From Desulfobacteraceae bacterium (lineage in GTDB: Bacteria > Desulfobacterota > DSM-4660 > Desulfatiglandales > Desulfatiglandaceae), in contig JAERTK010000163.1 in assembly GCA_016844935.1 (NCBI GenBank), forward strand, positions 1-64,000: a stretch of 64,000 bases of DNA, given 5' to 3'. The notes under the pieces were generated by a model, which had not been told where the DNA came from, made no database searches, and was given only the letters and a program-made list of their open reading frames with translations. This document shows positions 17,245-25,506 of the stretch, piece by piece (positions within the stretch are counted from its first letter, which is position 1; each line of letters opens with the position of its first letter). The position numbers were made by a program, and so were the translations under genes.

Positions 17245-17506
17245 GGACTTCCTCAAAGGCAGCTAGTTTTTTTTCCAAACGCGCAAGCGTCTCCAATTCT
17301 CCTTCCCATTCGATCAACTCCATATCATCCACCTTGCCGTATAGATGGCCCACGGTTTCCGATAAGCCATACTTTTCTTCGAATGCTCTGATTTTGGCCT
17401 TGACATTTTGAGTCGTTTTTCTCAATAGATACGCCTCGTTGTGCACCATGACGCCTATTCTTTCCGCAACCGATTGATCACTGGTTTCAATGATAACCCG
17501 CGTCAT
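17228..17506 (-). CDS. Putative antitoxin partner of TumE-like toxin
   Basis: 92 residues starting MTRVIIETSDQSVAE. The second half (IRAFEEKYGL...ELIEWEGELETL) is a charged helical segment of the kind that recurs in small genes directly upstream of DUF6516 toxins. It is not the HTH-type TumA antitoxin. The ATG at 17506 has AAGGAGGG upstream; an earlier ATG at 17530 is less likely. Its N-terminal 27 residues recur in the broken copy at 17683-17901. Role as antitoxin is inferred from position and overlap. Confidence 0.6.
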   Translation of the reverse strand: MTRVIIETSDQSVAERIGVMVHNEAYLLRKTTQNVKAKIRAFEEKYGLSETVGHLYGKVDDMELIEWEGELETLARLEKKLAAFEEVRVEIE

Positions 17507-17682
17507 AATAGCCCTCCTTATAAAAAACAAAATTTGATTTGGATTCCACTATTTTAACGCCAAGGACTTCACAAGTCAATTACAGGAAATAATTCAGCTT
17601 TCGACATAAGCCGAATGTGGGCACATTGGGAACTTCCGGTCTCGGCCAAATTAATCCATACAGCAAGTTAACAATTCGGCTT

Positions 17683-17901
17683 TCAAGCAGATGATCCTTT
17701 ATAATGATTTTCCCTCGTTCCAATGCTCCGCGTGGGAACGCACTGTGGACGCTCAGCGTCCGTTCTCTGTTCCCACGCAGAGCATGGGAACAAGGGAGTC
17801 GTAGTGGGTAAAAACGAGGATAATAGATACACCTCGTTCTGTATCATAACGCCTATTTCCGCGATCGCCTGATCACTGGTCTCGATGATAACCCGTGTCA
17901 C
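17683..17901 (-). pseudogene. Truncated duplicate of the TumE partner gene
   Basis: The open frame begins MTRVIIETSDQ, continues AEIGVMIQNEVYLL, and so copies the first 27 residues of the intact gene at 17228-17506 with one residue deleted and several replaced. After YLL similarity stops; the frame then runs through a palindromic repeat (17711-17797) and ends without the helical domain. No toxin gene follows. It appears to be a duplicated antitoxin disrupted by insertion of the repeat or left at a rearrangement point. Confidence 0.7.
17711..17797. repeat. Palindromic intergenic repeat (MITE/REP-like)
   Basis: 87 bases with long inverted arms: left TCCCTCGTTCCAATGCTCCG then CGTGGGAAC, right arm the complement with three mismatches (ending GAGCATGGGAACAAGGGA). 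The centre is a second perfect stem, GGACGCT-C-AGCGTCC. Elements with CGTTCCCACGC...GCGTGGGAACG arms are widespread, non-autonomous repeats in proteobacterial genomes. It interrupts the duplicate antitoxin gene. Confidence 0.8.
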
Positions 17902-18157
17902 ATTGTCTTCCTATTAGAAACAACAAAGCCAAATGCACCCTAAACATCATTAAATTTAGCTGCACAACCATTACAACTCAATTGCGGAATACATCGAGCG
18001 GGTCTGGCGCATTAGGGCAACTATTTTACCCGACGTTTTCGCCTTGGTTTTGGGATCTCCCACCGTCTTCTCGATTTTCATGTTCTCAACAGAAAGGCTT
18101 TTCGAAGCCAATAATGGCTGGAAAAAAATACCTATATTCGGCAAAGTCGGGTTGCAT
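17902..18157. other. Intergenic DNA between antitoxin remnant and FGase gene
   Basis: 256 bases. I see no coding frame with family features, no hairpin with a T-run and no clear promoter. A minus-strand frame of 79 codons (17971-18210) overlaps the 3' end of the amidohydrolase gene and has no recognisable content. Confidence 0.5.
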
Positions 18158-18919
18158 TCATTCCTTTCCGCATCGTATTTGGAACTTACTGAATGAAGAG
18201 AGAAGAGCACCTATTTGCTTCTTGATGAGTACGAATTCGGATCTTTTCACACCCTTTATCTCGTCCATATAAAGGCTGCGGTTGATTTCGATCATTATTG
18301 ATGACACACGAAGATTCTTCTTATAGTAGGCTATAGGAACGATTGATCCGCTATAGGGTCGGTTGAGTGTGGGAACGTGCCCCAACTTCATGAGGGTCTG
18401 CTCGGCTAATTGGACCAAGGAATCCGGTGTATGAAAAGCATCGCTTCCAATGCAGAAGTCCGACCTCGGAGTTGACCGGTCGGCGTCACAAGGCAAAGGG
18501 CTGCTCGGGAAACTGTGACAATCGACAATCAGGGCGTTACCCCACGTTTCCAGTTCCTTCTTCACTGTTTCATGAAGTTCCCGGTGGTGTGGCTCATAAT
18601 ACCGGGATACGATAATTTCCCTTTCCTGTAGCTGAAGCTCCCGTTTGAGTTGTTTTCCATGGGAAGTAGAAGTATAAATCACACCCATACCAACCCTGCT
18701 CATCGGCTCTGCGGCATCGTCGGAAAAGCGCTCAACATCTACCAGAAGCCTTGAAATTGGGAACTGAACTATAGAAGCGTCTGGGTAGACAAAGAGTTCA
18801 TCAGTATGCCAATCCGTCATCAACAACAGCTCCGCAAGCAGATCTTCATCGGACAGGACTATTTGATCCCTGAAGTTTTCCGGAATTACAGGAGATGAGT
18901 GTGGAATATGAAGGATCAT
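18158..18919 (-). CDS. N-formylglutamate amidohydrolase-family protein
   Basis: 253 residues. Family marks: ILHIPHSSPVIP at the start, TDWHTDELF, the RLLVDVERFSDD motif and VDCHSFPSSPLP; the histidines and acidic residues form the expected zinc site. The family contains HutG (last step of one histidine degradation route) and many enzymes of unknown substrate. No other hut gene is present, so the histidine role is doubtful. It lies 69 bases downstream of the type IIG restriction enzyme on the same strand and may be co-transcribed with it. AAGGA precedes the ATG. Confidence 0.85.
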   Translation of the reverse strand: MILHIPHSSPVIPENFRDQIVLSDEDLLAELLLMTDWHTDELFVYPDASIVQFPISRLLVDVERFSDDAAEPMSRVGMGVIYTSTSHGKQLKRELQLQEREIIVSRYYEPHHRELHETVKKELETWGNALIVDCHSFPSSPLPCDADRSTPRSDFCIGSDAFHTPDSLVQLAEQTLMKLGHVPTLNRPYSGSIVPIAYYKKNLRVSSIMIEINRSLYMDEIKGVKRSEFVLIKKQIGALLSSFSKFQIRCGKE

Positions 18920-18988
18920 GTCAAGATCCTTTCTCTACGAATTCCGCAGCCAAGCATCTGGAGTGAAAATCGCGTCGTTCCCGATCAA

Positions 18989-21900
18989 TCATAGATCCGC
19001 TTCCACAATTGCAATTTCTTCTTTGGTGAGACCATAGAGACCGTACACGAGTTCGTTCATGGCATTTTCAGCGGCGGCAATCTGCTTATCCAGAGCGACA
19101 ATTTCAGCGTCGAGGGAAACAAGACGGTCCTTGAGTAGTGAATGACTGGTTTTCCGAAGCGCCAACAATTTCGAAGCCAGTTTTTTGGCCGTGAATTTTT
19201 CTGTAATGTTCAAATCACGTGTGGCAAGACGCCATTGAGCAGCAATAAAAGGCGTGTCAGGTTCGTCGAAGAGTTCCAAAACCAAAATGTCGTCAATCTT
19301 CAATCGAAGCTCATCATCCGTATGTTCCACGCTGATGGATGCACCGGGGTGAAGCCTGGCATTCCATTTTTCATAATAGTCCCGGCGCTTTGCGGCCGCC
19401 ATTTCTTTGGCCCATGCGGTTAGTGACGCCCCTTTGAAGTCAGGAGCTTGTGGTGATTTTTTCCAGGATGCGGTTGTGCCCACATCGGCCCAGAGCCACG
19501 TTTCGTTCCGCTTAGCACCCTCTGTCTGCGAGCTGTTCAGCCTCTTGACGCATTTCACAACCAGATCACGGCGTTTTGTGTGCAGTTCCTGCAATTGCAC
19601 GGCGTATTCCGAAACCTTCGATTTTTGTCCCTTTGTGACTTTGGGGATGGGGAGAGGCGCTATGAATTGTTTGTTGGCTGATCGATAATCGTTTTGAAAC
19701 GGCTTTGAAATACGTCGCCACACGAAATTGCAGACCGGTGAATTGAGCATCGCTGCCAAAAATGGCAAATCTGTGTCTCTCGAAACCAAAACCCCGCCAA
19801 CATCTACATTATCCAAATAGAAGTCTCCCCGAAGATCAATAGCACAGAACAGGTTTAGCACAAGTCGGGGGACCATCAATTTAGGCGACTCCTGTTTGTC
19901 TAAGTTTTTTGGATAGTTATATGCCCACCAGTTTTTGTCATTATTCATTTTCCCTTTTTCTCTGTTTCTTAAAACCTTTTCATGGCTTTTAAGATAATCC
20001 CATGCGTTCGGGAATTTGACCGCCATTTCGTCCTGAGTGAAAAGTTTGGGTTTTTCTCCAGCCAAATCGTACGGAAATAGAAGATACGTGTTTGTGATCG
20101 GTTCTTGATAGCGTTTTGCTTCCGGCCCGGAGACCAAGGGATGCATGATGGCGTCTTCGATTTCAACCTCGTCGCCACCTTTGTTTCGATATCTCCCAGC
20201 CCCTATCCGGGTGAGGTGATAGATGTAATCAGCGCTTGTTTGAATGCCTACAGTTATCCCTTTGCTGGATTCAGCAAGTGTTGGAAGTGTTTCTTTCAAC
20301 CTGCTGATCAATTTCCCTTCAACATCCGGCAGGAGGACCCATGCTTCGTCTTTCGGCAACTCCATCCATGGGATTTTCGCATGCGGCACATCCCAATCTA
20401 CCCCGGAAATATCGCCATCCGGTACAAAAGCACATTTGACGGCTTCAGTCTTTTCGCCCTTAAAAAATTGCAGAGCAGTATAGGTAATCGCCTCCTCAAA
20501 CACCTGGAAACTCTTGAAATCAATCCACCGGTCCAGCTGCCGGGTGCGTTTGAGTTTAGCGCGAAGACCACGGCCATATTCGTTCATCATCCAGAGGCTC
20601 GGCGCGATATATCCCATGCGCCCCTTTTCTTTGATCAGTTCAACTCCCTTTTCAATGAAGAGCAAGTACAAATCAAAATTTCCGGTCTGAGCACTTTCAT
20701 AAAGCGGCGATCCATCGGCACGAACTGCCCCCGTCAGATACTCGGCAACCGAACTCTGAACCCGACGAAAATGTTGAAGCTTCACATAGGGCGGATTGCC
20801 GATCACACAATCGAATTTCCCAAAATTAAAGACTCCCGGAAAAGCCTCTTTCCAGTCAAATGTATTGATCTGTTCTCTTTGTTCATCACTGAACAGATCC
20901 TGTTGCTGATTTTTGTAGAAATCAGACCCCACCAGGCTATTGCCGCATTGAATATTGCGGTCCAGGTCCGACAAGGGTTTGCCGGGAGATGCAGTGTGCA
21001 TCCACAGGGCCAATTTGGCGATTTCAACTGACTCCGGATTGATATCAACGCCGTAGATATTGTTGGCAAGAATGGCGTTAATAACTTGTTCCACATCCCA
21101 CAATTCCGCCTGTCCCGTAACGCGCACTGTTTCTTCAATGGCCCACCGGTGTTCTTGTTTCAGGTACTCAAGGGTCTGAATAAGAAAGGCACCGCTGCCA
21201 CAGGCGGGATCGACTACTTTCAGTTGATTCAAGCGAAACCGGTATTTTTTGAGTGCATCGACCCAGCTTCCTGCAACCTTTGCGGTTCTTCGTCTGTCAT
21301 GAAGAAAAGCGCGGTATTGGTCGATTGCCTCGTCATCAGGGCGCAACAGCGGGTCCAGGCCCAGATCTTCTTTCATGTCCTCGAGACGGGCGCCGACGGT
21401 CTCCTTTACAATGTATGACGTAACCCATTCCGGCGTATAATAGACGCCGTCCCGTTTTCGTTTTGAAAGAAGATTCACGGAGGGACGACTATCCGCTTCC
21501 GCCTCCATGATTTCCAGTTCGGTTATGGACTGTTCGAAGATGCGTCCCAGCGCATACAGATCAATCATTCGTTCATGGCCGGCGTTTTTGATACCGAAAT
21601 TGTATTTGGCGGTGAAAAAAAGCAATGTGAGCGGATGTTTAAGCAGGGTTTCCATGCCGCCTGCGCCCTGGTTCTTGGCACAGAATACCCTGGCGGGGAT
21701 TTTCAGTTGTTCAAGTTCCGGGAATTCCTGAAACAGACCGCCGTTAAACCGATTGATGGGGAATTCCCCAAAACGACCGCCCTCGTCCATGACCCGGAAA
21801 AGGTTTTTGAGTCGCTCCCATGGGATATTGTCCTCGGAGTTAAAATAGAGATCCCTGCTGTAGGTGATTAGAATGTCTCTCAACAGATTATCGGGAAAAT

Positions 21901-22813
21901 CCAGAGATTTTCCCATATCTTCACAGAACAGCAGGAAAAGACAGCGATCCAGAAGCCGTTGCGTCAAGCGCACCAGACTTCCTTTGGTTCCGGTAAATTG
22001 TGGATTGCTTTCCACGATGGTTCTGTAGAGAAATTCGCGATAAGCCTTGTATTCGAGATAGAAATCCTTTTCAAGGGCGCTTTCGTGGATCAGCTGATCT
22101 TTGAGGAGTTTCTTGAGATAGGGGTCACCCTGTTCAGCCAACAAAGAAGAACGATGAAAGATTTTGCTGAATAGAAACCGAAGGAACGTACCGGTTTCTG
22201 AATCCGACAGCAACGATTCATCATCTTCTTCGGCCACCGGCGAAATGACAAAACGCTGACATTGGGTGTCCCCTTTTGTCCGGCAATAAAGGCGGAACTC
22301 ATTCATATCCGTGACAATTCCCCAGAACGGCTCCACCAGCTCATTACCCGTCAGATCATTTCCGGCTTCCCGGAGATAATCCATACATTGCCGTACCGGC
22401 GAACGGGTATTCCCTTTGCGGTGTTGTTCATAATCCAGACGGGATCGAATGTCTTTGAATTCGCATAAGGTCTGCGGGATATTCGGTTCGCCTCCCGGCA
22501 ACCCGAAGTAGCCCAATGCCAGGTCCGCTGCGCCGGTCCCGCCACCCCGGCCGGCACGGGCAATCGGAAACTGCGGATAGCATTGGTAAAGACCGTCAGA
22601 ACTGTCGCCCTGCTGCGCATACTCCCATATATCATAGAAAAATGCCTTGATGAATGCCGCCTCTGTTGCGGTTTCTTTTAACTGGCATCTGGCCGCCCAG
22701 CTTTGAAGTCGATCCAGCAGATTCCGGGCTTCATCCGATTCCTTAAATGCTTGATACTCGGCCTCCCATTTGGAAGCCAGAAAAGACACATTAAATAAAG
22801 GTTGGACTTGCAT
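18989..22813 (-). CDS. Type IIG (Eco57I-like) restriction-modification enzyme
   Basis: 1274 residues in one chain. N-terminal nuclease candidate: GTGAADLAL (Asp97) and LCEFKDIR (Glu118-x-Lys120), a PD-(D/E)xK arrangement. Then a helical spacer, GVYYTPEWVTSYIV (about 456-470), the SAM-binding DPACGSGAF (535-543), and the N6-adenine catalytic NPPY (673-676). The C-terminal third should hold the target-recognition domain, followed by a coiled coil. Such enzymes methylate and cut the same site and need no partner subunits. PglX of BREX is a possible confusion, but no other BREX genes are in view. AGGAG precedes the ATG. Confidence 0.9.
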   Translation of the reverse strand: MQVQPLFNVSFLASKWEAEYQAFKESDEARNLLDRLQSWAARCQLKETATEAAFIKAFFYDIWEYAQQGDSSDGLYQCYPQFPIARAGRGGGTGAADLALGYFGLPGGEPNIPQTLCEFKDIRSRLDYEQHRKGNTRSPVRQCMDYLREAGNDLTGNELVEPFWGIVTDMNEFRLYCRTKGDTQCQRFVISPVAEEDDESLLSDSETGTFLRFLFSKIFHRSSLLAEQGDPYLKKLLKDQLIHESALEKDFYLEYKAYREFLYRTIVESNPQFTGTKGSLVRLTQRLLDRCLFLLFCEDMGKSLDFPDNLLRDILITYSRDLYFNSEDNIPWERLKNLFRVMDEGGRFGEFPINRFNGGLFQEFPELEQLKIPARVFCAKNQGAGGMETLLKHPLTLLFFTAKYNFGIKNAGHERMIDLYALGRIFEQSITELEIMEAEADSRPSVNLLSKRKRDGVYYTPEWVTSYIVKETVGARLEDMKEDLGLDPLLRPDDEAIDQYRAFLHDRRRTAKVAGSWVDALKKYRFRLNQLKVVDPACGSGAFLIQTLEYLKQEHRWAIEETVRVTGQAELWDVEQVINAILANNIYGVDINPESVEIAKLALWMHTASPGKPLSDLDRNIQCGNSLVGSDFYKNQQQDLFSDEQREQINTFDWKEAFPGVFNFGKFDCVIGNPPYVKLQHFRRVQSSVAEYLTGAVRADGSPLYESAQTGNFDLYLLFIEKGVELIKEKGRMGYIAPSLWMMNEYGRGLRAKLKRTRQLDRWIDFKSFQVFEEAITYTALQFFKGEKTEAVKCAFVPDGDISGVDWDVPHAKIPWMELPKDEAWVLLPDVEGKLISRLKETLPTLAESSKGITVGIQTSADYIYHLTRIGAGRYRNKGGDEVEIEDAIMHPLVSGPEAKRYQEPITNTYLLFPYDLAGEKPKLFTQDEMAVKFPNAWDYLKSHEKVLRNREKGKMNNDKNWWAYNYPKNLDKQESPKLMVPRLVLNLFCAIDLRGDFYLDNVDVGGVLVSRDTDLPFLAAMLNSPVCNFVWRRISKPFQNDYRSANKQFIAPLPIPKVTKGQKSKVSEYAVQLQELHTKRRDLVVKCVKRLNSSQTEGAKRNETWLWADVGTTASWKKSPQAPDFKGASLTAWAKEMAAAKRRDYYEKWNARLHPGASISVEHTDDELRLKIDDILVLELFDEPDTPFIAAQWRLATRDLNITEKFTAKKLASKLLALRKTSHSLLKDRLVSLDAEIVALDKQIAAAENAMNELVYGLYGLTKEEIAIVEADL

Positions 22814-23216
22814 TCAAATCAGGCTCCTGTTGTTCAATTTCTAATCTCCGGATTTTGCTAACGCTTGGGCTTCGTCAAACATTGAACTCCCTGTTCAGAT
22901 GAAAAAAAGAAAAATACCTGTGCGCAAACGGTGTGCCCTTGAAATTGTGGGGAAACAATTACCACAATTCCGTATAAAAGTCATCAAAAGCGTTGTTTCG
23001 ATCCGGATATATTCGACTTTTCCCTCCGTCAATACAAATGTCGATCAATCCTTACGGATCATTTTGACCGGAGTTGTCACAACAGAGTGCAGGCAAACAG
23101 AAAAATTTCCGCGAATAGACAGCCAGCACATGATTCAGAACTCACATTTTTCTTCTTTACACAACAAAAATATTGGCCTATAGGGGTATTATAAGGTGCC
23201 TAAAAAGGAGATATTT
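22814..23216. other. Intergenic region between RM gene and Phd/PIN pair
   Basis: 403 bases between divergent genes. A plus-strand frame of 94 codons (22899-23183) has no ribosome site and no familiar motif and is not called. A TATTAT at 23186-23191 could be the -10 of the Phd/PIN operon, but no fitting -35 was found. A weak TTGACG with 17-base spacing to AAATCC lies upstream of the RM gene. Confidence 0.5.
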
Positions 23217-23495
23217 ATGGGCTATTTAGCTGTAAAAGATTTGAAGAAGACACGGTTCCTGCGCGAAAGGCTTGAAAAGGAACGTGAATTGATACTGACA
23301 AAAGACGGACAACCTTTTGCTTTGATCATTGGAATTGCACCTGAAAACGTTGAAAAATCGCTCGCTGAAATACGGCGGGCCAAGTTTTCCGCCGCTGTTA
23401 TGGGAGCACGGCAGAAGGCTGTTTCAAACCCACCGGAACAAAGGAATATGGATGATGAAATTTTAGAGAGCCGAAAGAAGCGTGGAATAAGATGA
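23217..23495 (+). CDS. Phd/YefM-like antitoxin
   Basis: 92 residues. The N-terminal LAVKDLKKTRFLRERLEKE and LTKDGQPFALII match the DNA-binding domain of Phd/YefM antitoxins (KTKRPLVIVRNGKPVAVL-type). The C-terminal half is charged and probably folds on the toxin. The ATG at 23217 has AAGGAG upstream; an earlier in-frame start at 23196 has not. Overlap of 4 bases (ATGA) with the PIN gene marks a TA operon, normally repressed by the antitoxin-toxin complex. Confidence 0.8.
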   Translation: MGYLAVKDLKKTRFLRERLEKERELILTKDGQPFALIIGIAPENVEKSLAEIRRAKFSAAVMGARQKAVSNPPEQRNMDDEILESRKKRGIR

Positions 23496-23923
23496 AAATC
23501 GTCATGGATACCAATGTACTGATTTCGGGTATGTTGAATCCTTCGGGTCCGCCTGGAAGGATCGTCGATTTATTAAGATCTGGTGCTTTGGAAATGGTTG
23601 TTGATGATCGAATTTTAGGCGAGTATACGGATGTTCTTCAGAGAGAATATTTCCTCCAATATTTTACAGCATCCGAACGTGAGGATGTTATTGACTATCT
23701 GATCAAGAATTCCCATTACACCCTATCAACCGTCATGGCACGCAACATGCCTGACGAAGGCGATGCGCCTTTTCTGGAAATCGCCTTGAGCGAAGAGGTT
23801 CCCCTCGTCACCGGGAATCTTAAACATTATCCCGAGGCGGCGAGAATGGGGTGTCGCATCGTAACACCCCGGCAGTTTATCGATATCTATCCGGAAACGG
23901 AAAATCCCCCTTTTATCCTCTAA
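23492..23923 (+). CDS. PIN-domain toxin (COG1569 type)
   Basis: 143 residues. PIN acidic residues are seen: VMDTNVLISGM (first Asp), the Glu of ILGEYTDVL, PDEGDAPFLEIAL and LVTGNLKHYPEA. PIN toxins are Mg-dependent RNases. The gene overlaps the Phd-like antitoxin by 4 bases. A short hairpin TGCGGC-ATA-GCCGCA followed by GTTTTCAG begins directly after the stop and may be a weak terminator. The RNA target is not known. Confidence 0.88.
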   Translation: MKIVMDTNVLISGMLNPSGPPGRIVDLLRSGALEMVVDDRILGEYTDVLQREYFLQYFTASEREDVIDYLIKNSHYTLSTVMARNMPDEGDAPFLEIALSEEVPLVTGNLKHYPEAARMGCRIVTPRQFIDIYPETENPPFIL

Positions 23924-23943
23924 TGCGGCATAGCCGCAGTTTT

Positions 23944-24070
23944 CAGTTGTCAGTTTTCAGGACTGGAGGTTATTTTGAAAGCAGAAGGGCTCGAACGGCA
24001 TTCAGAAGCCTTCTTCAGAGAATTGAGAATAGATTGATACCAACAGGCTTTTACTGATAACTGACGACTG
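23944..24070. repeat. Inverted-repeat-flanked segment downstream of PIN gene
   Basis: A 17-base arm CAGTTGTCAGTTTTCAG (23944-23960) is repeated inverted at 24054-24070 with two mismatches; the 93 bases between hold no gene. Such CAGTTGTCAG-type arms are seen around small mobile or remnant sequences in this group of bacteria. No target-site duplication is evident, so mobility is only suggested. Confidence 0.45.
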
Positions 24071-24148
24071 ATAACTTTCTCGTTTTTTGCGGCAGAAAAC
24101 CAAGAGATGAGGTACTAAATAATCCCTTTCAGATACGAAGGAGAAAGA

Positions 24149-24523
24149 ATGGACCATTCAAGTACGGAAAAAAAGGAGCTCTTTGAGAGTATCCTGGATC
24201 ACATGAAGATCGCTGTAACCTATGTTGATGCGGATGGACAGATCCTCTATGCCAACAACGCCGCCAGAAAACGCCCCGCCAAAGCGCCGCGTGATATGGG
24301 CGTCAACATTCGGGATTGCCATAAAGAGGCAAGCAACGAAAAAATCGTGGAGATTTTCGGAGATTTCCGAAATGGTCGGACAAAACCCCATCATTACGTT
24401 TCAACCATCACGGGGAAAAAGGATCTGGTCACCATGATTCCCGTGTTTGATGGAGGTGTCTTTTCAGGCTGTTTGAGCCACGTTCATCCACTGAACCTTG
24501 AAGGCCCTGAGAGAACCTTTTAG
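24149..24523 (+). CDS. Small PAS-domain protein
   Basis: 124 residues and little more than one PAS domain: VTYVDADGQILYANNAA, then NIRDCHKEASNEKIVEIF, a segment typical of PAS domains in DUF438-like proteins where Cys-His may bind a ligand. There is no output domain, so it may act by binding a partner, or be a stand-alone sensor. GAAGGAGAAAGA precedes the ATG. It converges on the alpha/beta hydrolase gene with 6 bases between stops. Its ligand is unknown. Confidence 0.7.
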   Translation: MDHSSTEKKELFESILDHMKIAVTYVDADGQILYANNAARKRPAKAPRDMGVNIRDCHKEASNEKIVEIFGDFRNGRTKPHHYVSTITGKKDLVTMIPVFDGGVFSGCLSHVHPLNLEGPERTF

Positions 24524-24529
24524 CTGTTT

Positions 24530-25402
24530 TCAGGTGCTGTCTAACGCCAGATCCGCAAGGATGTTGTTGAACTCTTCCGGCTGTTCGTAAAAAGGCAGGT
24601 GGCCGCTGTCATCAAGGATCTCAAGTCGGCACTCCGGGATCTGGTCCGCCACATACCGGCCGGTTTCAGCGCCGAAACAGAGGTGATTTGAATTCCCGAA
24701 AATGGCCAGGCTTGGAATGGAAACACCCTTGAGCACCTCGGTATAGTCCCCCATCACATAATCGGAGTAGACCGCCACGGCCGCGGACGTCGGGGTTTTC
24801 AGGTGTTCCTGAAGCATCCAGTTGTGAGCCTCCGAAGGCGCCTTCCCTTTCTTAAACATGTTGTGAACAAACCTTCCCCCAAAACCGGTTCTGTCTTCCT
24901 GCACAGCTCGAAATGAAGCATGCATACCGTCAAAATCATACCCTTTCAGGGCGTGGGTGTTCCATTTTTCGGGCGAAAACGGGAACGGCGTCATTTCCAC
25001 CAGCGCCAGACCGGAAAGCTTTTCACCGCCAAAACGGCGCCAGTATTCCAGAACCACGGGCCCCGCCAGAGACCAGCCCGCCAGGACAACATTCTTGAGG
25101 TTCAGGGCAGTTATGACCGCTTGAACATCCTCCGAATAGCAGACCATGCTATGCCCTTCAAGGGTTTTTGCGGAATTACCGTGGGCCCGCAAATCCATGG
25201 TCACCACCTGGCACCTGTCGGACAACCCGGTCATTTGGTGAAGCCAGAATCTACCGCTCATGGTCCAGCCATGGACGAGCAGGATGGGGATTCCGCTTCC
25301 TGCCGTTTCCACATAAATCCGCGCGCCATCGGGGCATACCACCCAACCCGTCCTTTTCCCCTCTCCGCCCTGGTGGATTGGTTGATACTCACTTTTTCCC
25401 AT
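24530..25402 (-). CDS. Alpha/beta hydrolase
   Basis: 290 residues. Oxyanion segment LVHGWTMSG, nucleophile elbow AGWSLAGPV (Ser about 121), an Asp before the last strand and DSGHLPFYEQPEEF with the catalytic His. This is a complete Ser-Asp-His set of the cytoplasmic esterase/haloperoxidase type. The substrate cannot be read. It lies downstream of pckG on the same strand, but a terminator (25423-25458) separates them. Confidence 0.85.
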   Translation of the reverse strand: MGKSEYQPIHQGGEGKRTGWVVCPDGARIYVETAGSGIPILLVHGWTMSGRFWLHQMTGLSDRCQVVTMDLRAHGNSAKTLEGHSMVCYSEDVQAVITALNLKNVVLAGWSLAGPVVLEYWRRFGGEKLSGLALVEMTPFPFSPEKWNTHALKGYDFDGMHASFRAVQEDRTGFGGRFVHNMFKKGKAPSEAHNWMLQEHLKTPTSAAVAVYSDYVMGDYTEVLKGVSIPSLAIFGNSNHLCFGAETGRYVADQIPECRLEILDDSGHLPFYEQPEEFNNILADLALDST

Positions 25403-25422
25403 AATGATGTCCTCAATTCAAA

Positions 25423-25458
25423 AAAAGGGCAGCACGCAAAAAGACGCCCTGCCCTTTT
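25423..25458 (-). terminator. Rho-independent terminator after pckG
   Basis: Arms AAAAGGGCAG (25423-25432) and CTGCCCTTTT (25449-25458) with a 16-base loop; on the minus strand the stem runs into TTTTTTGAATTG. It lies 48 bases behind the pckG stop. Confidence 0.75.
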
Positions 25459-25506
25459 CATCAAATACGCTTCATGTTGCGCCCGATGGAACCGGAGCAA
25501 AAGCCC

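Noticed and set aside
17971-18210. 79-codon minus-strand frame downstream of the FGase-like gene
   Set aside because: Its first part is the 3' end of the FGase gene in another frame; no independent evidence.
18158-18919. Calling the FGase-like gene hutG
   Set aside because: No histidine-degradation gene lies nearby and the family has many members of other or unknown function.
18989-22813. Reading the RM enzyme as PglX of a BREX system
   Set aside because: None of the other BREX genes (brxA, brxB, brxC, pglZ, brxL) is adjacent, and the N-terminal ExK nuclease motif fits type IIG.
22899-23183. 94-codon plus-strand frame before the Phd/PIN pair
   Set aside because: No ribosome site, irregular composition and no motif; more likely non-coding.
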